Part shown: piece after piece, positions 42,926 through 50,933 of the stretch
Layout: each line of letters starts with the position of its first letter
Position numbering within the stretch: the first letter of the stretch is position 1
DNA from: Streptomyces sp. E2N166
GTDB taxonomy: Bacteria; Actinomycetota; Actinomycetes; Streptomycetales; Streptomycetaceae
Length of the DNA: 57,275 nt
NCBI RefSeq assembly: GCF_003671715.1
Contig: NZ_RAIF01000018.1
Location: 448,816-506,090, forward strand
Reading direction: 5' to 3'
Notes under the pieces: model-generated
The model's input: only the letters and a program-made list of their open reading frames with translations
Told to the model about the DNA's origin: nothing
Database searches by the model: none
Position numbers and translations under genes: made by a program

Positions 42926-43114
42926 ATGCCCGTTCTCGCCCTTGTCTCCGCGGTCCTCGTCGTCGCCTTCGAGCAGATCGTCCAGTGGAGGTACGGCGCC
43001 TCCGGCATCGTCGGCCTGCTCCTGCTCACCATCGGCATCAAGGCCAAGAGCCCGTCCGTCAGCTCCGTCGGAGCGGTGGTGCTGGCCCTGCTGGTCGCGG
43101 GTCCCGCGCTGTGA
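42926..43114 (+). CDS. 62-aa two-helix membrane microprotein, devA-associated
   Basis: ATG at 42926 with GGGGGAAAG 5 nt upstream. Helix 1 PVLALVSAVLVVAFEQIVQW, a short loop (RYGASG), helix 2 IVGLLLLTIGI, then KAKS and a third hydrophobic stretch SSVGAVVLALLVAGPAL. It is a paralogue of the protein at 44191: both have FEQxVQWxYGxxGI and IGIKAK at the same places. It is divergent from devA and ends 11 nt before the convergent devE stop. Function unknown. Confidence 0.85.
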   Translation: MPVLALVSAVLVVAFEQIVQWRYGASGIVGLLLLTIGIKAKSPSVSSVGAVVLALLVAGPAL

Positions 43115-43125
43115 AGGGGAGATGA

Positions 43126-44031
43126 TCAGGCGGTGAGCAGCAGCTCCGAACTGATCGTCTCCCAAAGCGCGTCGAACCACAGCCGCGACTGCTTCACGAA
43201 CGCCCCGTCCCGCAGGCCACCGCCCTGCTCGAAGGCGAACAGCGTCGAGCGGACGCCCTCCGCGTCGTACGTCTCCATCGGCTCGTGGTCGATCTCCTGC
43301 TCACGCCGGCTGAGGGTGTAGTACGCGAAGAGTGCCTCGGCGCCGTTGAGCACGTACAGCTTCACCGGCGGCGTGAAGGGCAGCGCGCGGAACGTCACGC
43401 GCACGTCGATGCCGTGCGTCGCCCGCAGGCCCAGCAGGTTGTGCTGGAGCACCTGGCCCTGGGCGTTGCGCATGGCCAGCCACCGCTCGTGCACCGGGTC
43501 GCCGGACCCGCGGCCCGCCACCGCCACCGGGAAGGCCAGTGCGATGTTCCGGCTCGGCAGCAGGACACGTACGTCGATCTTGGCCGGTTTCAGTCGCCCC
43601 GCGTGGATCAGGCGCAGTGGTTCGCCGAGGGCGAGGGTGAGGGAGACCGAGGTCAGGCACAGGGCGTCGATCTCGACGTGCGGGGCGGCGAAGGCCTCGG
43701 CGATCCGGGGCGCGAGCGCGGCCGTGGTGGGCATCGGCGGCGCCACGGGCCCGGTCAGGGCGCTGTGGAGGTCGGGCGCGACGGTCGCGGGGCTCCCCTT
43801 GGACACGTTGGTGAGCAGACGTTCCGACTGCAGGATGCGCAGGGCCTGGCGGACGGCGCCGCGCTCCACGCCGAACTCGTCGGCCAACTGGGCCTGGGTG
43901 GGCATGCGCTGGCCCGGCTGCAGCCGACCGGACCTGATCCGGGCGCGCAGTTCGTCGGCCACCTCGCGGTGTGTTCTCTGTGGCCGCTGCGGTCTCTTCC
44001 GCCCGTTGACGGGGGCATGTTCCGGCTCCAC
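43126..44031 (-). CDS. devE: GntR-family DevA paralogue DevE
   Basis: 301 residues from the GTG at 44031, which has TAGTGT 6 nt before it and no ribosome site. N-terminal HTH HREVADELRARIRSGRLQPGQRMPTQAQLADEFGVERG, C-terminal effector domain closely similar to DevA (PFTPPVKLYVLNGAEALFAYYTLSRRE; WFDALWETISS at the end). In S. coelicolor devE arose by duplication of devA and has a distinct developmental role. Divergent from the 61-aa membrane microprotein; no HAD gene follows it, unlike devA-devB. Confidence 0.86.
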   Translation of the reverse strand: MEPEHAPVNGRKRPQRPQRTHREVADELRARIRSGRLQPGQRMPTQAQLADEFGVERGAVRQALRILQSERLLTNVSKGSPATVAPDLHSALTGPVAPPMPTTAALAPRIAEAFAAPHVEIDALCLTSVSLTLALGEPLRLIHAGRLKPAKIDVRVLLPSRNIALAFPVAVAGRGSGDPVHERWLAMRNAQGQVLQHNLLGLRATHGIDVRVTFRALPFTPPVKLYVLNGAEALFAYYTLSRREQEIDHEPMETYDAEGVRSTLFAFEQGGGLRDGAFVKQSRLWFDALWETISSELLLTA

Positions 44032-44050
44032 GACCAAACACTACAACTTC
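44029..44050 (-). promoter_or_regulatory. devE promoter block (conserved with devA)
   Basis: Minus-strand GAAGTTG, TAGTGT (44038-44043), TTGGTC then the GTG start. See the devA block for the comparison. Confidence 0.65.
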
Positions 44051-44117
44051 TCGCCATCTTTGGGCAGTTCACGAGAAGGTGGTTATGAGACGTGCCCAAG
44101 CGGAGATAAGTACAGTG

Positions 44118-44134
44118 AAGTTGGCAGCCAACTT
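44118..44134. promoter_or_regulatory. Palindromic operator between devE and its divergent small gene
   Basis: AAGTTGG (44118-44124), CAG, CCAACTT (44128-44134): a perfect 7-bp dyad 75 nt from the devE -10 and 56 nt before the small gene. A likely DevE/DevA binding site. Confidence 0.7.
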
Positions 44135-44190
44135 GAGCAACGTGGTCGGACCCGCAAGGGGTTGGCCACCACGGTGACAGGGGGTCCACC

Positions 44191-44376
44191 ATGCCGCTCA
44201 TCGCCATCGTCGTCGCCGCTCTGGCCATCGGGTTCGAGCAGCTCGTGCAATGGAAGTACGGGCCCATGGGCATCATCGCGTTCGTCGCGCTGTCCATCGG
44301 CATCAAGGCGAAGAACACCATGATCGGCGGTGTGGGCGCGGTGATCCTCGTGATGCTGCTCGCCCAGTCCGGCTGA
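44191..44376 (+). CDS. 61-aa two-helix membrane microprotein, devE-associated
   Basis: ATG at 44191 with CAGGGGG 6-12 nt upstream. Hydrophobic segments PLIAIVVAALAIGFEQLVQW, IIAFVALSIGI and GVGAVILVMLLAQSG surround YGPMG and KAKNTM. Paralogue of the protein at 42926. Hairpin terminator follows. Function unknown; the conserved FEQ(I/L)VQW and IGIKAK suggest a specific partner. Confidence 0.85.
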   Translation: MPLIAIVVAALAIGFEQLVQWKYGPMGIIAFVALSIGIKAKNTMIGGVGAVILVMLLAQSG

Positions 44377-44388
44377 ACCGACGTACTG

Positions 44389-44431
44389 CTGTCCGGGCCC
44401 CCTTCCGGAGGGGAGCCGGGAGCCCGGACAG
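44389..44431 (+). terminator. Nested hairpin after the devE-associated small gene
   Basis: CTGTCCGGGC (44389-44398) pairs with GCCCGGACAG (44422-44431); the interior CCCC...GGGG forms a second stem. It follows the stop by 12 nt. Confidence 0.7.
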
Positions 44432-44519
44432 TCAGTCGGCACGACGCACGACAACCACAACCGAAGAGCAAGCGCTACGGATGCGCACACCCACCCGTCA
44501 CCGGCAGAAGGGAGCCACC

Positions 44520-45776
44520 TCAGAACATGTCCGGGCACCAAGGCCGCCTGGACGTACGCAGCAGGGCGTCGGCCACTCGGGCGGCGCCCGCTCGTTCTTC
44601 CCGGACCCGGCCGAGCGCGGCCAGCCGTACCGCCGACTCGTCGCCCAGCCACAGCGCCGCCAGCTCGGCCACGTCGAGCACGAGGTGGGCGCTCTCGGTG
44701 GTCGGCGTGCAGGACGCGCCGTCCGCTCCCGCCTCCAGCCGCCACCGCCCGCCGGTCAGCCCTCCCCGGTCCACGACCTCCAGCACCAACGAGCCCTGCC
44801 CCTCGTACGTCCGCGCCTCCAGCGCCCGTACGACGTCCAGGACCCGCACCCACAGCCAGTCCGCCTGCGTGGTGATCCTGGCCGCGCGCGGGTCCGGCAG
44901 GAGGTGCGGGAGCAGGTCGTCGGGGGCCCGCCAGCCGCTCTTCAACGTCATGACCCAGTCGATCGAGCACAGGTAGCGCCACAGCGCGCGCTCGGCGTCC
45001 GGCGTCACGGCCAGCAGCCAGTCGACGGTCGCCGTGTTCAGCGGCTGCTTGGCGTCGCCCCATCTGGCGTCGGCCCGGTACGAGGCCATGCCCTCGACCT
45101 CGCCGTCCGCCGAGCGGTACACGGCGTAGAAGGGCTCGGTCCACGGTGTGCCGTCCGTGCTCACGACCCCGGTCCGGATCTGCCACCACAACTCGGACCG
45201 GCTGACCGCGCCCGGCTGGACCCGGCGCAGCCGCTCGTGCAGTTCGGGGCCGAGCTTGCGGACGTCCTCGCCGTCCACGAGGTCGATCCGGCCGCCGTCC
45301 TCCGGGGCCGCCCAACGCGCGTCGAGACCGGCGCGCGGCACGTCGACGGTCCACTCGGTCATGGTGGTGGCGGGGCCGAAACCGTAGCGGCCGTAGATCG
45401 GGTACTCGGCCGCGATCAGCGTCGCGACGACGTCCCCGCGGTCCTTCGCCGCCGCCAGGTCCTGCGCCATCATGCGGGTGAGCAGGCCGCGGCGGCGGTG
45501 GGTCGCGGTGACGGTGACGTTGGAGATGGCGTCGGCCTGTACGGGCGTGCCGCCCACGGCGGTGACCTGCTGGTCGAAGGACCGGAAGGTCGCCACGCAC
45601 CGCTCACCGTCGAAGGCGCCGAGCGACCGGCCGGGGACGAAGAGGTTGCGGCGGGCCTCCAACTGCTCCGCGCCGACGGCGGGCGGCATCAGGAACCCGG
45701 TGTTCAAGGCACGCTGCCAGTCGGCGAACTCGGCCTCGGTGATGGGACGTACGTCGATGTCGGTGCGGCGGGTCAT
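44520..45776 (-). CDS. Eis-like GNAT N-acetyltransferase
   Basis: 418 residues from the ATG at 45776. N-terminal GNAT with acetyl-CoA loop [16 protein letters not shown] near residue 90, a second GNAT-like domain, and a C-terminal SCP-like domain ([27 protein letters not shown]). It ends exactly in DMF; in Eis proteins the C-terminal carboxylate is a catalytic group, so the ending is meaningful. Known members acetylate aminoglycosides or peptides on multiple amines; substrate here unknown. No terminator seen before it. Confidence 0.88.
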   Translation of the reverse strand: MTRRTDIDVRPITEAEFADWQRALNTGFLMPPAVGAEQLEARRNLFVPGRSLGAFDGERCVATFRSFDQQVTAVGGTPVQADAISNVTVTATHRRRGLLTRMMAQDLAAAKDRGDVVATLIAAEYPIYGRYGFGPATTMTEWTVDVPRAGLDARWAAPEDGGRIDLVDGEDVRKLGPELHERLRRVQPGAVSRSELWWQIRTGVVSTDGTPWTEPFYAVYRSADGEVEGMASYRADARWGDAKQPLNTATVDWLLAVTPDAERALWRYLCSIDWVMTLKSGWRAPDDLLPHLLPDPRAARITTQADWLWVRVLDVVRALEARTYEGQGSLVLEVVDRGGLTGGRWRLEAGADGASCTPTTESAHLVLDVAELAALWLGDESAVRLAALGRVREERAGAARVADALLRTSRRPWCPDMF

Positions 45777-45869
45777 GAGCTCACGGTAGGTCGGCGACCG
45801 CCCCGGCGTCGCGCGGATTTGCCCGGCCCGGCGTCCCGGGCGTGCGCGCTCTCCGAGAGTCACCCGCTC

Positions 45870-46886
45870 TCAGAAGGCCGCCCGGACCTCCCCCACCTCG
45901 CGTCCGCCGCCCAGCAGGGGCGCACGGCCGATGCGGTCGACCACCGGACCCTCCACGCCCAGCAGCGTCAGCGCGCGGGCCAGTACCGGGCCCAGGGCCC
46001 GCGCCGCGCCGTCCTCGACCTTGAAGGCCAGGGCGCGGCCGTCCGGCAGGGCCACCGCCTGGACGGCCTCCGCGCCCATCTTGGAGAGCGCGCCGGGCAC
46101 CTCACGCATCAGCCAGGTGTCGGCGCGGCGGGTACCGGCGACGTACTCGGGGTGGGCGCGCATCGCGTCGGCGACCCGGCGCTCGGCCGATCCCGGCTCG
46201 GCACCGGCGAAGGAGCGGAAGGCGCGGGCCAGCCCGACCAGGCTGACCGCCATCAGCGGCGCCCCGCACCCGTCCGTGCCGACGGCGGCGACCGGCTCGC
46301 CCGCCGCGTCCTCCACAACCCTGTGGATGATCCTCTGGAGCGGGTGCTCTGGGTCGAGGTACGACTCCAGCGGCCAGCCCCGCCGCGCGCAGACGGCCAG
46401 CATCGCGGTGTGCTTGCCGGAGCAGTTCATGGTGATCCGGTCGGGCCCCGCGCCCGACGCCAGGTAGGTCTCCCGCTCCTCCGCGTCCAGGGGCAGGTCG
46501 GGCGGGCACTGGAGCAGGTCCGGGTCCAGGCCGTACTCGTCCAGCATCTTGCGGACCAGGCCGCGGTGGAAGGGCTCCCCGGAATGGCTCGCGGCGGCCA
46601 GCGCCAGCCGCTCCCCCGCGAGGTCCAGACCCGCGCGCAGGACGCCCGCCGCCTGCATCGGCTTGTTCGAGGAGCGCGGGAAGACCGGCGCCGTCACCTC
46701 CCCCAGCGCCAGCTCCACGGCGCCGTCGGCGCCCAGTACGACCAGGCTGCCCCGGTGCCGCCCCTCGACGAAGCCGGACCGGACGACCTCGGCGAGGACG
46801 GGCGGTACGACCGGCGCGAGGGCGGACGTGGGCGCGTGCTGGGACGGCTGGGCCGTCGGGGGAGGGAACGGTTGCGACGCGGGCAT
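45870..46886 (-). CDS. L-asparaginase II (AnsA type, class 3)
   Basis: 338 residues from the ATG at 46886 (GGAAGG 10 nt upstream). Matches the thermolabile R. etli-type asparaginases: EVVRSGFVEGRHRGSLVV, PVFPRSSNKPMQA (Ser-x-x-Lys active-site region), NCSGKHTAMLAVC (Cys and Lys), GTDGCGAPLMAVSL. It hydrolyses asparagine to aspartate and ammonia. The frame is open to 46979 but that part overlaps the rsiG end and its hairpin. Follows rsiG in the same direction. Confidence 0.9.
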   Translation of the reverse strand: MPASQPFPPPTAQPSQHAPTSALAPVVPPVLAEVVRSGFVEGRHRGSLVVLGADGAVELALGEVTAPVFPRSSNKPMQAAGVLRAGLDLAGERLALAAASHSGEPFHRGLVRKMLDEYGLDPDLLQCPPDLPLDAEERETYLASGAGPDRITMNCSGKHTAMLAVCARRGWPLESYLDPEHPLQRIIHRVVEDAAGEPVAAVGTDGCGAPLMAVSLVGLARAFRSFAGAEPGSAERRVADAMRAHPEYVAGTRRADTWLMREVPGALSKMGAEAVQAVALPDGRALAFKVEDGAARALGPVLARALTLLGVEGPVVDRIGRAPLLGGGREVGEVRAAF

Positions 46887-46947
46887 CGGCGGTGGCCTTC
46901 CGGACGGACGGCCCGCCGCGGCGACGGCCCGGGATCGCCGGGCTGCG

Positions 46948-46972
46948 GAGGGCGGCTCCGGAAGCCGCCCTC
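46948..46972 (-). terminator. 10-bp hairpin directly after rsiG
   Basis: GAGGGCGGCT (46948-46957) and AGCCGCCCTC (46963-46972) form a stem 3 nt beyond the rsiG stop. Confidence 0.65.
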
Positions 46973-46975
46973 GTG

Positions 46976-47596
46976 TCACACGAGCAGGTCGTCGACTTGT
47001 GCTTCCCCCTCACGGTACCGGCGTGCGATCTCCGCGCTGCAGTCGTCGGCCGTACGCTGCAGCCGCTGCCGCCGACGGGAGACCTGCTGTTCGTAGCGCA
47101 CGAGCCGGCCCATTCCGGCGGTCAGCTCGACGTCGGTGCGGGCCGTCAGGTCGGACAGCTCGACCTCGCCGAGCATCTCCGCGGCCAGCCGCCGGCACTC
47201 CTCGCTCCGTGGCGTGCCGAGCGTCACGTGCCGCGCGGAGGAACGCTGCCGGGCCGGCGCGTCGGTCAGGATCTCCGACAGCCGCTCGACCACGGGCCCC
47301 TTGGCAGCGGTCGTCACCACGGACGCCGGACGGCGCCGCGCGAGCTCGGCACGCAGAATGTCGATACGGCCCTGCAGCAGCCGCCGTACGTAGCTCAGGT
47401 CGGCCTCCTCGCGCTGCGCGTCCCGGCGCAGCGCGCGCAGCTCCGGCAGGCTCAGCGCGATCAGGTCGCGCCCCGGAGGATCCGCGGGCAGCTCCGGGCT
47501 GTCCGTGCGCTGCACGGGCGGCCGGGGCGCCTCCAGGCCACCCGGATATGTCAACGCGACAGTCCCAAGCGGCTGCCCCGTACTCGGTGTGCTCAT
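46976..47596 (-). CDS. rsiG: c-di-GMP-dependent anti-sigma factor RsiG
   Basis: 206 residues. RsiG holds the sporulation sigma factor WhiG inactive when loaded with c-di-GMP. The published ligand motif E(X)3S(X)2R(X)3Q(X)3D occurs twice: E64-S68-R71-Q75-D79 (EADLSYVRRLLQGRID) and E169-S173-R176-Q180-D184 (EQQVSRRRQRLQRTAD). Both lie in long helices that form the antiparallel coiled coil binding a c-di-GMP dimer. The first 45 residues are Pro-rich and disordered. No whiG is nearby. Both motifs intact, so function is expected to be conserved. Confidence 0.94.
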   Translation of the reverse strand: MSTPSTGQPLGTVALTYPGGLEAPRPPVQRTDSPELPADPPGRDLIALSLPELRALRRDAQREEADLSYVRRLLQGRIDILRAELARRRPASVVTTAAKGPVVERLSEILTDAPARQRSSARHVTLGTPRSEECRRLAAEMLGEVELSDLTARTDVELTAGMGRLVRYEQQVSRRRQRLQRTADDCSAEIARRYREGEAQVDDLLV

Positions 47597-47779
47597 GTGC
47601 CTCTACCGTCCGTCCCCTCGACCGGCCTCTGGAGAGCATCGTGCCACCCCAAGTGGCCGCTATGTGACCGAGTGCCCACGATCGGCCCCGATCGGCCCCA
47701 GATGGGGGGTTAGGGAGCGAAAAAACCCCGGTACGGGCCCGTGTGCCCACACCCTGGGGGCGCACGGCATCATGACGGG

Positions 47780-48205
47780 ATGCGTGCAGTGGTACAGCGG
47801 GTGGACGGCGCGGACGTCGTCGTGAACGGCGAGACCGTGGGAGCGATCGACGGCGAGGGCCTGTGCGTCCTGGTCGGCGTCACCCACGACGACACCGAGG
47901 AGAAGGCGGCGCAGCTGGCCCGCAAGCTCTGGTCGGTGCGGATCCTGCACGACGAGAAGTCGTGCAGCGACATCGACGCACCACTTCTGGTGATCAGCCA
48001 GTTCACCCTTTACGGCGACGCCCGCAAGGGCCGCCGCCCCACCTGGAACGCCGCCGCGCCCGGCGACGTGGCCGAGCCGCTCGTAGACGAGGTCGTCGCG
48101 CGACTGCGCGCGCTGGGCGCGACCGTGGCGACGGGCCGCTTCGGCGCCCAGATGCGGGTGTCGCTGACGAACGACGGCCCGTTCACGGTGATCGTCGAGG
48201 TCTGA
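47780..48205 (+). CDS. dtd: D-aminoacyl-tRNA deacylase
   Basis: 141 residues; hydrolyses D-amino acids (and mischarged Gly) from tRNA. The dimer-interface and cross-subunit motifs SQFTLYGD near residue 77 and the C-terminal [11 protein letters not shown] (Gly-Pro-type NxGP motif) are present. Start is the ATG at 47780 ([13 protein letters not shown]). Convergent with ygfZ. Confidence 0.95.
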   Translation: MRAVVQRVDGADVVVNGETVGAIDGEGLCVLVGVTHDDTEEKAAQLARKLWSVRILHDEKSCSDIDAPLLVISQFTLYGDARKGRRPTWNAAAPGDVAEPLVDEVVARLRALGATVATGRFGAQMRVSLTNDGPFTVIVEV

Positions 48206-48236
48206 GGCCCCGGGCTCCTCCCGGGGCCCCTCGCTC

Positions 48237-49202
48237 TCAGGGCTCTACGACCGTCTCCTGGGCCGCCGCCGTCTCCTCCGCCATCAGGCGGGCGTCCACC
48301 GGGACGTTCCGCTTCACCAGGGCGAGGGCGACCGGACCCAGCTCGTGGTGGCGTACGGACGTGGTGACGAAGCCGATCTTCCGGCCGTCGGGGCCGTCGT
48401 CGGCGAGGCGCACCTCGGCGCCGTTCGGCGGCAGGTGGACCTCGCTGCCGTCCAGGTGCAGGAAGACCAGGCGGCGCGGCGGCTTGCCGAGATTGTGCAC
48501 CCGGGCGACGGTCTCCTGCCCCCGGTAGCAGCCCTTCTGGAGATGGACCGCCGTCCCGATCCAGCCCAGCTCGTGCGGGATGGTCCGGTGGTCGGTCTCG
48601 AAGCCGAGGCGGGGGCGGTGCTGCTCGACGCGCAGCGCCTCGTGCGCGAAGATCCCGGCCGGCGGGCCGGCCCGGTCGGCGAACGCCTCCAGCTCCTCGC
48701 GCGGCAGGAAGAGGTCACGGCCGTACGGCGTCTGCCGGACGGCGACGCCCTCGGGGACCTCGGTGATCGAGCCGGCCGGCAGGTGCACGACCGCGGTGTC
48801 GGCGGTGCGGTCGGCGACCTCGACCCGGTAGAAGAACTTCATCGACTCCAGGTAGGCGATCAGCGCCTCCTGGGTGCCGGGTTCCACGTGGGCCCAGACG
48901 GTCGTGCCGTCGTCGACGAGGTACAGGGCGTGTTCGATGTGGCCGTTCGCGGAGAGGATCAGCGCCTCGGTGGCCTCACCGGCCGGCAGGTCGCTGACGT
49001 GCTGGGTGAGCAGCAGGTGCAGCCAGGTCAGCCGGTCGTCGCCGGTGACGGCGACGACGCCGCGGTGGGAGAGGTCGACGAAGCCGGTGCCGTCGGCGAG
49101 GGCACGCTGCTCGCGGAACAGGTCACCGTAGTGGGCGGCGACGCCTTCGTCCACGCCCTCGGCTGGGACGGCGCCGGGCAGGGACAGCAGGGGGCTCTTC
49201 AT
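48237..49202 (-). CDS. ygfZ: Folate-binding protein YgfZ (GcvT-like)
   Basis: 321 residues with the signature KGCYRGQETVARVHNLG near residue 225, whose Cys is needed for the Fe-S repair/assembly role known in E. coli. The N-terminus LSHRGVVAVTGDDRLTWLH matches GcvT-type folds. ATG at 49202. It starts 10 nt after the nur stop, so nur and ygfZ are probably one transcript. Confidence 0.92.
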   Translation of the reverse strand: MKSPLLSLPGAVPAEGVDEGVAAHYGDLFREQRALADGTGFVDLSHRGVVAVTGDDRLTWLHLLLTQHVSDLPAGEATEALILSANGHIEHALYLVDDGTTVWAHVEPGTQEALIAYLESMKFFYRVEVADRTADTAVVHLPAGSITEVPEGVAVRQTPYGRDLFLPREELEAFADRAGPPAGIFAHEALRVEQHRPRLGFETDHRTIPHELGWIGTAVHLQKGCYRGQETVARVHNLGKPPRRLVFLHLDGSEVHLPPNGAEVRLADDGPDGRKIGFVTTSVRHHELGPVALALVKRNVPVDARLMAEETAAAQETVVEP

Positions 49203-49212
49203 AACCTCTAGC

Positions 49213-49650
49213 CTACGACTCGGTAGTTGAACCCTTCAGGGAGCAGTCCTTGCACCTGCCGAAGATCGCGAAGTGCTTCAGGTCGGTGTCGAAGCCGAAC
49301 TGCTCCCGCAGCTTGGCGGTGAACTCGGCGGCCACCGACAGATCGGCCTCGATCACGTTGGTGCAGTCCCGGCAGACCAGGTGGATGTGGTGGTGCCGGT
49401 CGGCCAGGTGGTAGGTGGGCGCGCCGTGCCCGAGGTGGGCGTGGCTGACCAGCCCCAGCTCCTCCAGGAGCTCCAGCGTGCGGTAGACGGTGGAAATGTT
49501 GACCCCCGACGCCGTCTTCCTCACTTCACCGAGGATGTCGTCGGGGGTCGCGTGCTCAAGGGTGTCCACGGCTTCGAGGACCAGCTGCCGCTGCGGGGTC
49601 AGCCGGTAGCCGCGCTGCCTGAGATCGCTCTTCCAGTCGGTGCTCACCAC
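49213..49650 (-). CDS. nur: Nickel-responsive Fur-family regulator Nur
   Basis: 145 residues. Fur-type HTH (RLTPQRQLVLEAVDTLEHATPDDIL ... STVYRTLELLEELGLV), the metal-site His cluster ADRHHHIHLVCRDC and C-terminal FGRCKDCSLK (Cys pairs). The sequence is nearly what I remember of S. coelicolor Nur, which represses nickel uptake and sodF with nickel. Start GTG at 49650, because TAGACT lies 7 nt upstream; a GTG at 49656 is too close to that hexamer. A nickel-binding DUF4242 protein is encoded in this window. Confidence 0.95.
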   Translation of the reverse strand: MVSTDWKSDLRQRGYRLTPQRQLVLEAVDTLEHATPDDILGEVRKTASGVNISTVYRTLELLEELGLVSHAHLGHGAPTYHLADRHHHIHLVCRDCTNVIEADLSVAAEFTAKLREQFGFDTDLKHFAIFGRCKDCSLKGSTTES

Positions 49651-49657
49651 ACCCACG

Positions 49658-49663
49658 AGTCTA
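49658..49663 (-). promoter_or_regulatory. Candidate nur -10 (leaderless)
   Basis: TAGACT on the minus strand, 7 nt before the GTG start. No ribosome site exists between. The -35 would lie in the 3' end of the nitrobindin-like gene. Confidence 0.4.
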
Positions 49664-49682
49664 GGACCTCTTGGGCGGGGTC

Positions 49683-50258
49683 CTACTTGAAGAAGGCGAT
49701 CCCGTCGTCGGGCATGTCATCGGGCAGGGCCTTGGCCCAGCGCTCGACGTCCTCCGGGGTGACGACCTTCTTCAGGTGCGCCGACATGTAGGGGCGCAGC
49801 TCGACCTCGGGGGTCTGCTTCTCGCCCACCCACATCAGGTCGCTCTTGACGTAGCCGTACAGCCGCTTGCCGCCGGTGTAGGGCCGCGAGGCCGCGGTGC
49901 GGGCCACCGCGTCCGTGACCAGGTCGATCTGGGGCTTCTGGTCGGCCAGTTCGCCGTACCAGATCTCGATGACGCCGTCGTCGCGGGTCATCGTGGCCTC
50001 GACCCGGCGGTTCGCGTCGATGCGCCAGAAGCCGTGCTCGGACTCCAGCGGGCGGACCTTGTTGCCGTCGTTGTCCAGCACCCAGGTGTGCGACCGGTAC
50101 TCCAGGAAGTCCCGGCCGTCGTGGGTGAAGGAGACCTCCTGGCCGAAGTTGCACTTCTCGTCGCCGGGGAAGTCGTGCACGCCCGCGCCGGCCCAGTCAC
50201 CCAGCAGGAAGACGAGGGGGACGAGGTCCTTGTGCAGGTCGGACGGGATCTCGATCAT
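49683..50258 (-). CDS. Nitrobindin-like FABP-fold protein (peroxynitrite isomerase family)
   Basis: 191 residues. The signature LLGDWAGAGVHDFPG (GxWxGxG-type) is at the N-terminus, followed by ten-strand beta-barrel sequence (YRSHTWVLDNDG, VIEIWYGELADQ). A late His in MSAHLKKV is a candidate heme ligand. Related proteins bind ferric heme and isomerise peroxynitrite. ATG at 50258. Its stop is 33 nt before the nur start. Confidence 0.9.
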   Translation of the reverse strand: MIEIPSDLHKDLVPLVFLLGDWAGAGVHDFPGDEKCNFGQEVSFTHDGRDFLEYRSHTWVLDNDGNKVRPLESEHGFWRIDANRRVEATMTRDDGVIEIWYGELADQKPQIDLVTDAVARTAASRPYTGGKRLYGYVKSDLMWVGEKQTPEVELRPYMSAHLKKVVTPEDVERWAKALPDDMPDDGIAFFK

Positions 50259-50283
50259 GAGCGGTACTTCCTGGCGTCGGTGA

Positions 50284-50382
50284 TCAGCGCTGGCCCTGGT
50301 ACAGCTTCTTCACGGTCAGACCGGCGAAGGCGAGGACGCCGACGCAGACCAGGACCAGCAGGGCTTCGAAGAAGATCTCCAC
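50284..50382 (-). CDS. 32-aa single-helix membrane peptide
   Basis: A small gene with GTG start at 50382 and GAGGAG 6 nt upstream. It encodes MEIFFEALLVLVCVGVLAFA followed by GLTVKKLYQGQR: one transmembrane helix with a basic end. Codon use is typical of the genome (C/G third positions). Its stop lies 26 nt before the nitrobindin-like start, so they may be cotranscribed. Function unknown. Confidence 0.72.
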   Translation of the reverse strand: MEIFFEALLVLVCVGVLAFAGLTVKKLYQGQR

Positions 50383-50518
50383 GGGGTGCTCCTCGGTAAA
50401 GCGGAGTGCGGTGCGTGCGCCGGGTGCGCTACATGCACAGGGCCGTGGCCCAGCTTACGCGGCCCGGGGCGGCGCCACTTTGTGAGGTGCGCCCTCCAGT
50501 GCGCCGTACGATGCGGCC

Positions 50519-50881
50519 ATGGCGAAGAAGCTCGTGATCAAGGTGACGGCGGGCGCCGACGCGCCCGAGCGGTGCTCCCAGGCGTTCACGGTGGCGGCGG
50601 TGGCCGTGGCCAGCGGGGTCGACGTCTCGCTGTGGCTGACCGGCGAGTCCGCCTGGTTCGCGCTGCCGGGCCGCGCGGCCGAGTTCGACCTGCCGCACGC
50701 CGCGCCGCTGCCCGACCTGCTGGACTCGATCCTGGCGGGCGGCCGGCTGACCCTGTGCACCCAGTGCGCGGCCCGCCGCGACATCACCGAGAAGGACGTC
50801 CTCGACGGCGTACGGATCGCCGGCGCCCAGGTCTTCGTGCAGGAGGCGCTGGCCGACGACACGCAGGCCCTCGTCTACTGA
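50519..50881 (+). CDS. DsrE/DsrF-like sulfur-relay family protein
   Basis: 120 residues. The N-terminal strand KLVIKVTAGADAPERCSQAFTVAAVAVASG and the later LTLCTQCAARRDI are DsrE-like; Cys in CTQC may carry sulfur. Actual role unknown. The start is the ATG at 50519. Confidence 0.82.
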   Translation: MAKKLVIKVTAGADAPERCSQAFTVAAVAVASGVDVSLWLTGESAWFALPGRAAEFDLPHAAPLPDLLDSILAGGRLTLCTQCAARRDITEKDVLDGVRIAGAQVFVQEALADDTQALVY

Positions 50882-50933
50882 CCCTGCCCGGTCACGCAGC
50901 GTCCGTCCGGGTGCTGCGCGCCGCGCGGGGCCG

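Noticed and set aside
44250..47096. 948-aa plus-strand open frame across the acetyltransferase and asparaginase region
   Set aside because: Arises from the high-GC antisense of three real genes; composition (Arg/Gly/Pro/Val with no domains) and wobble positions are wrong.
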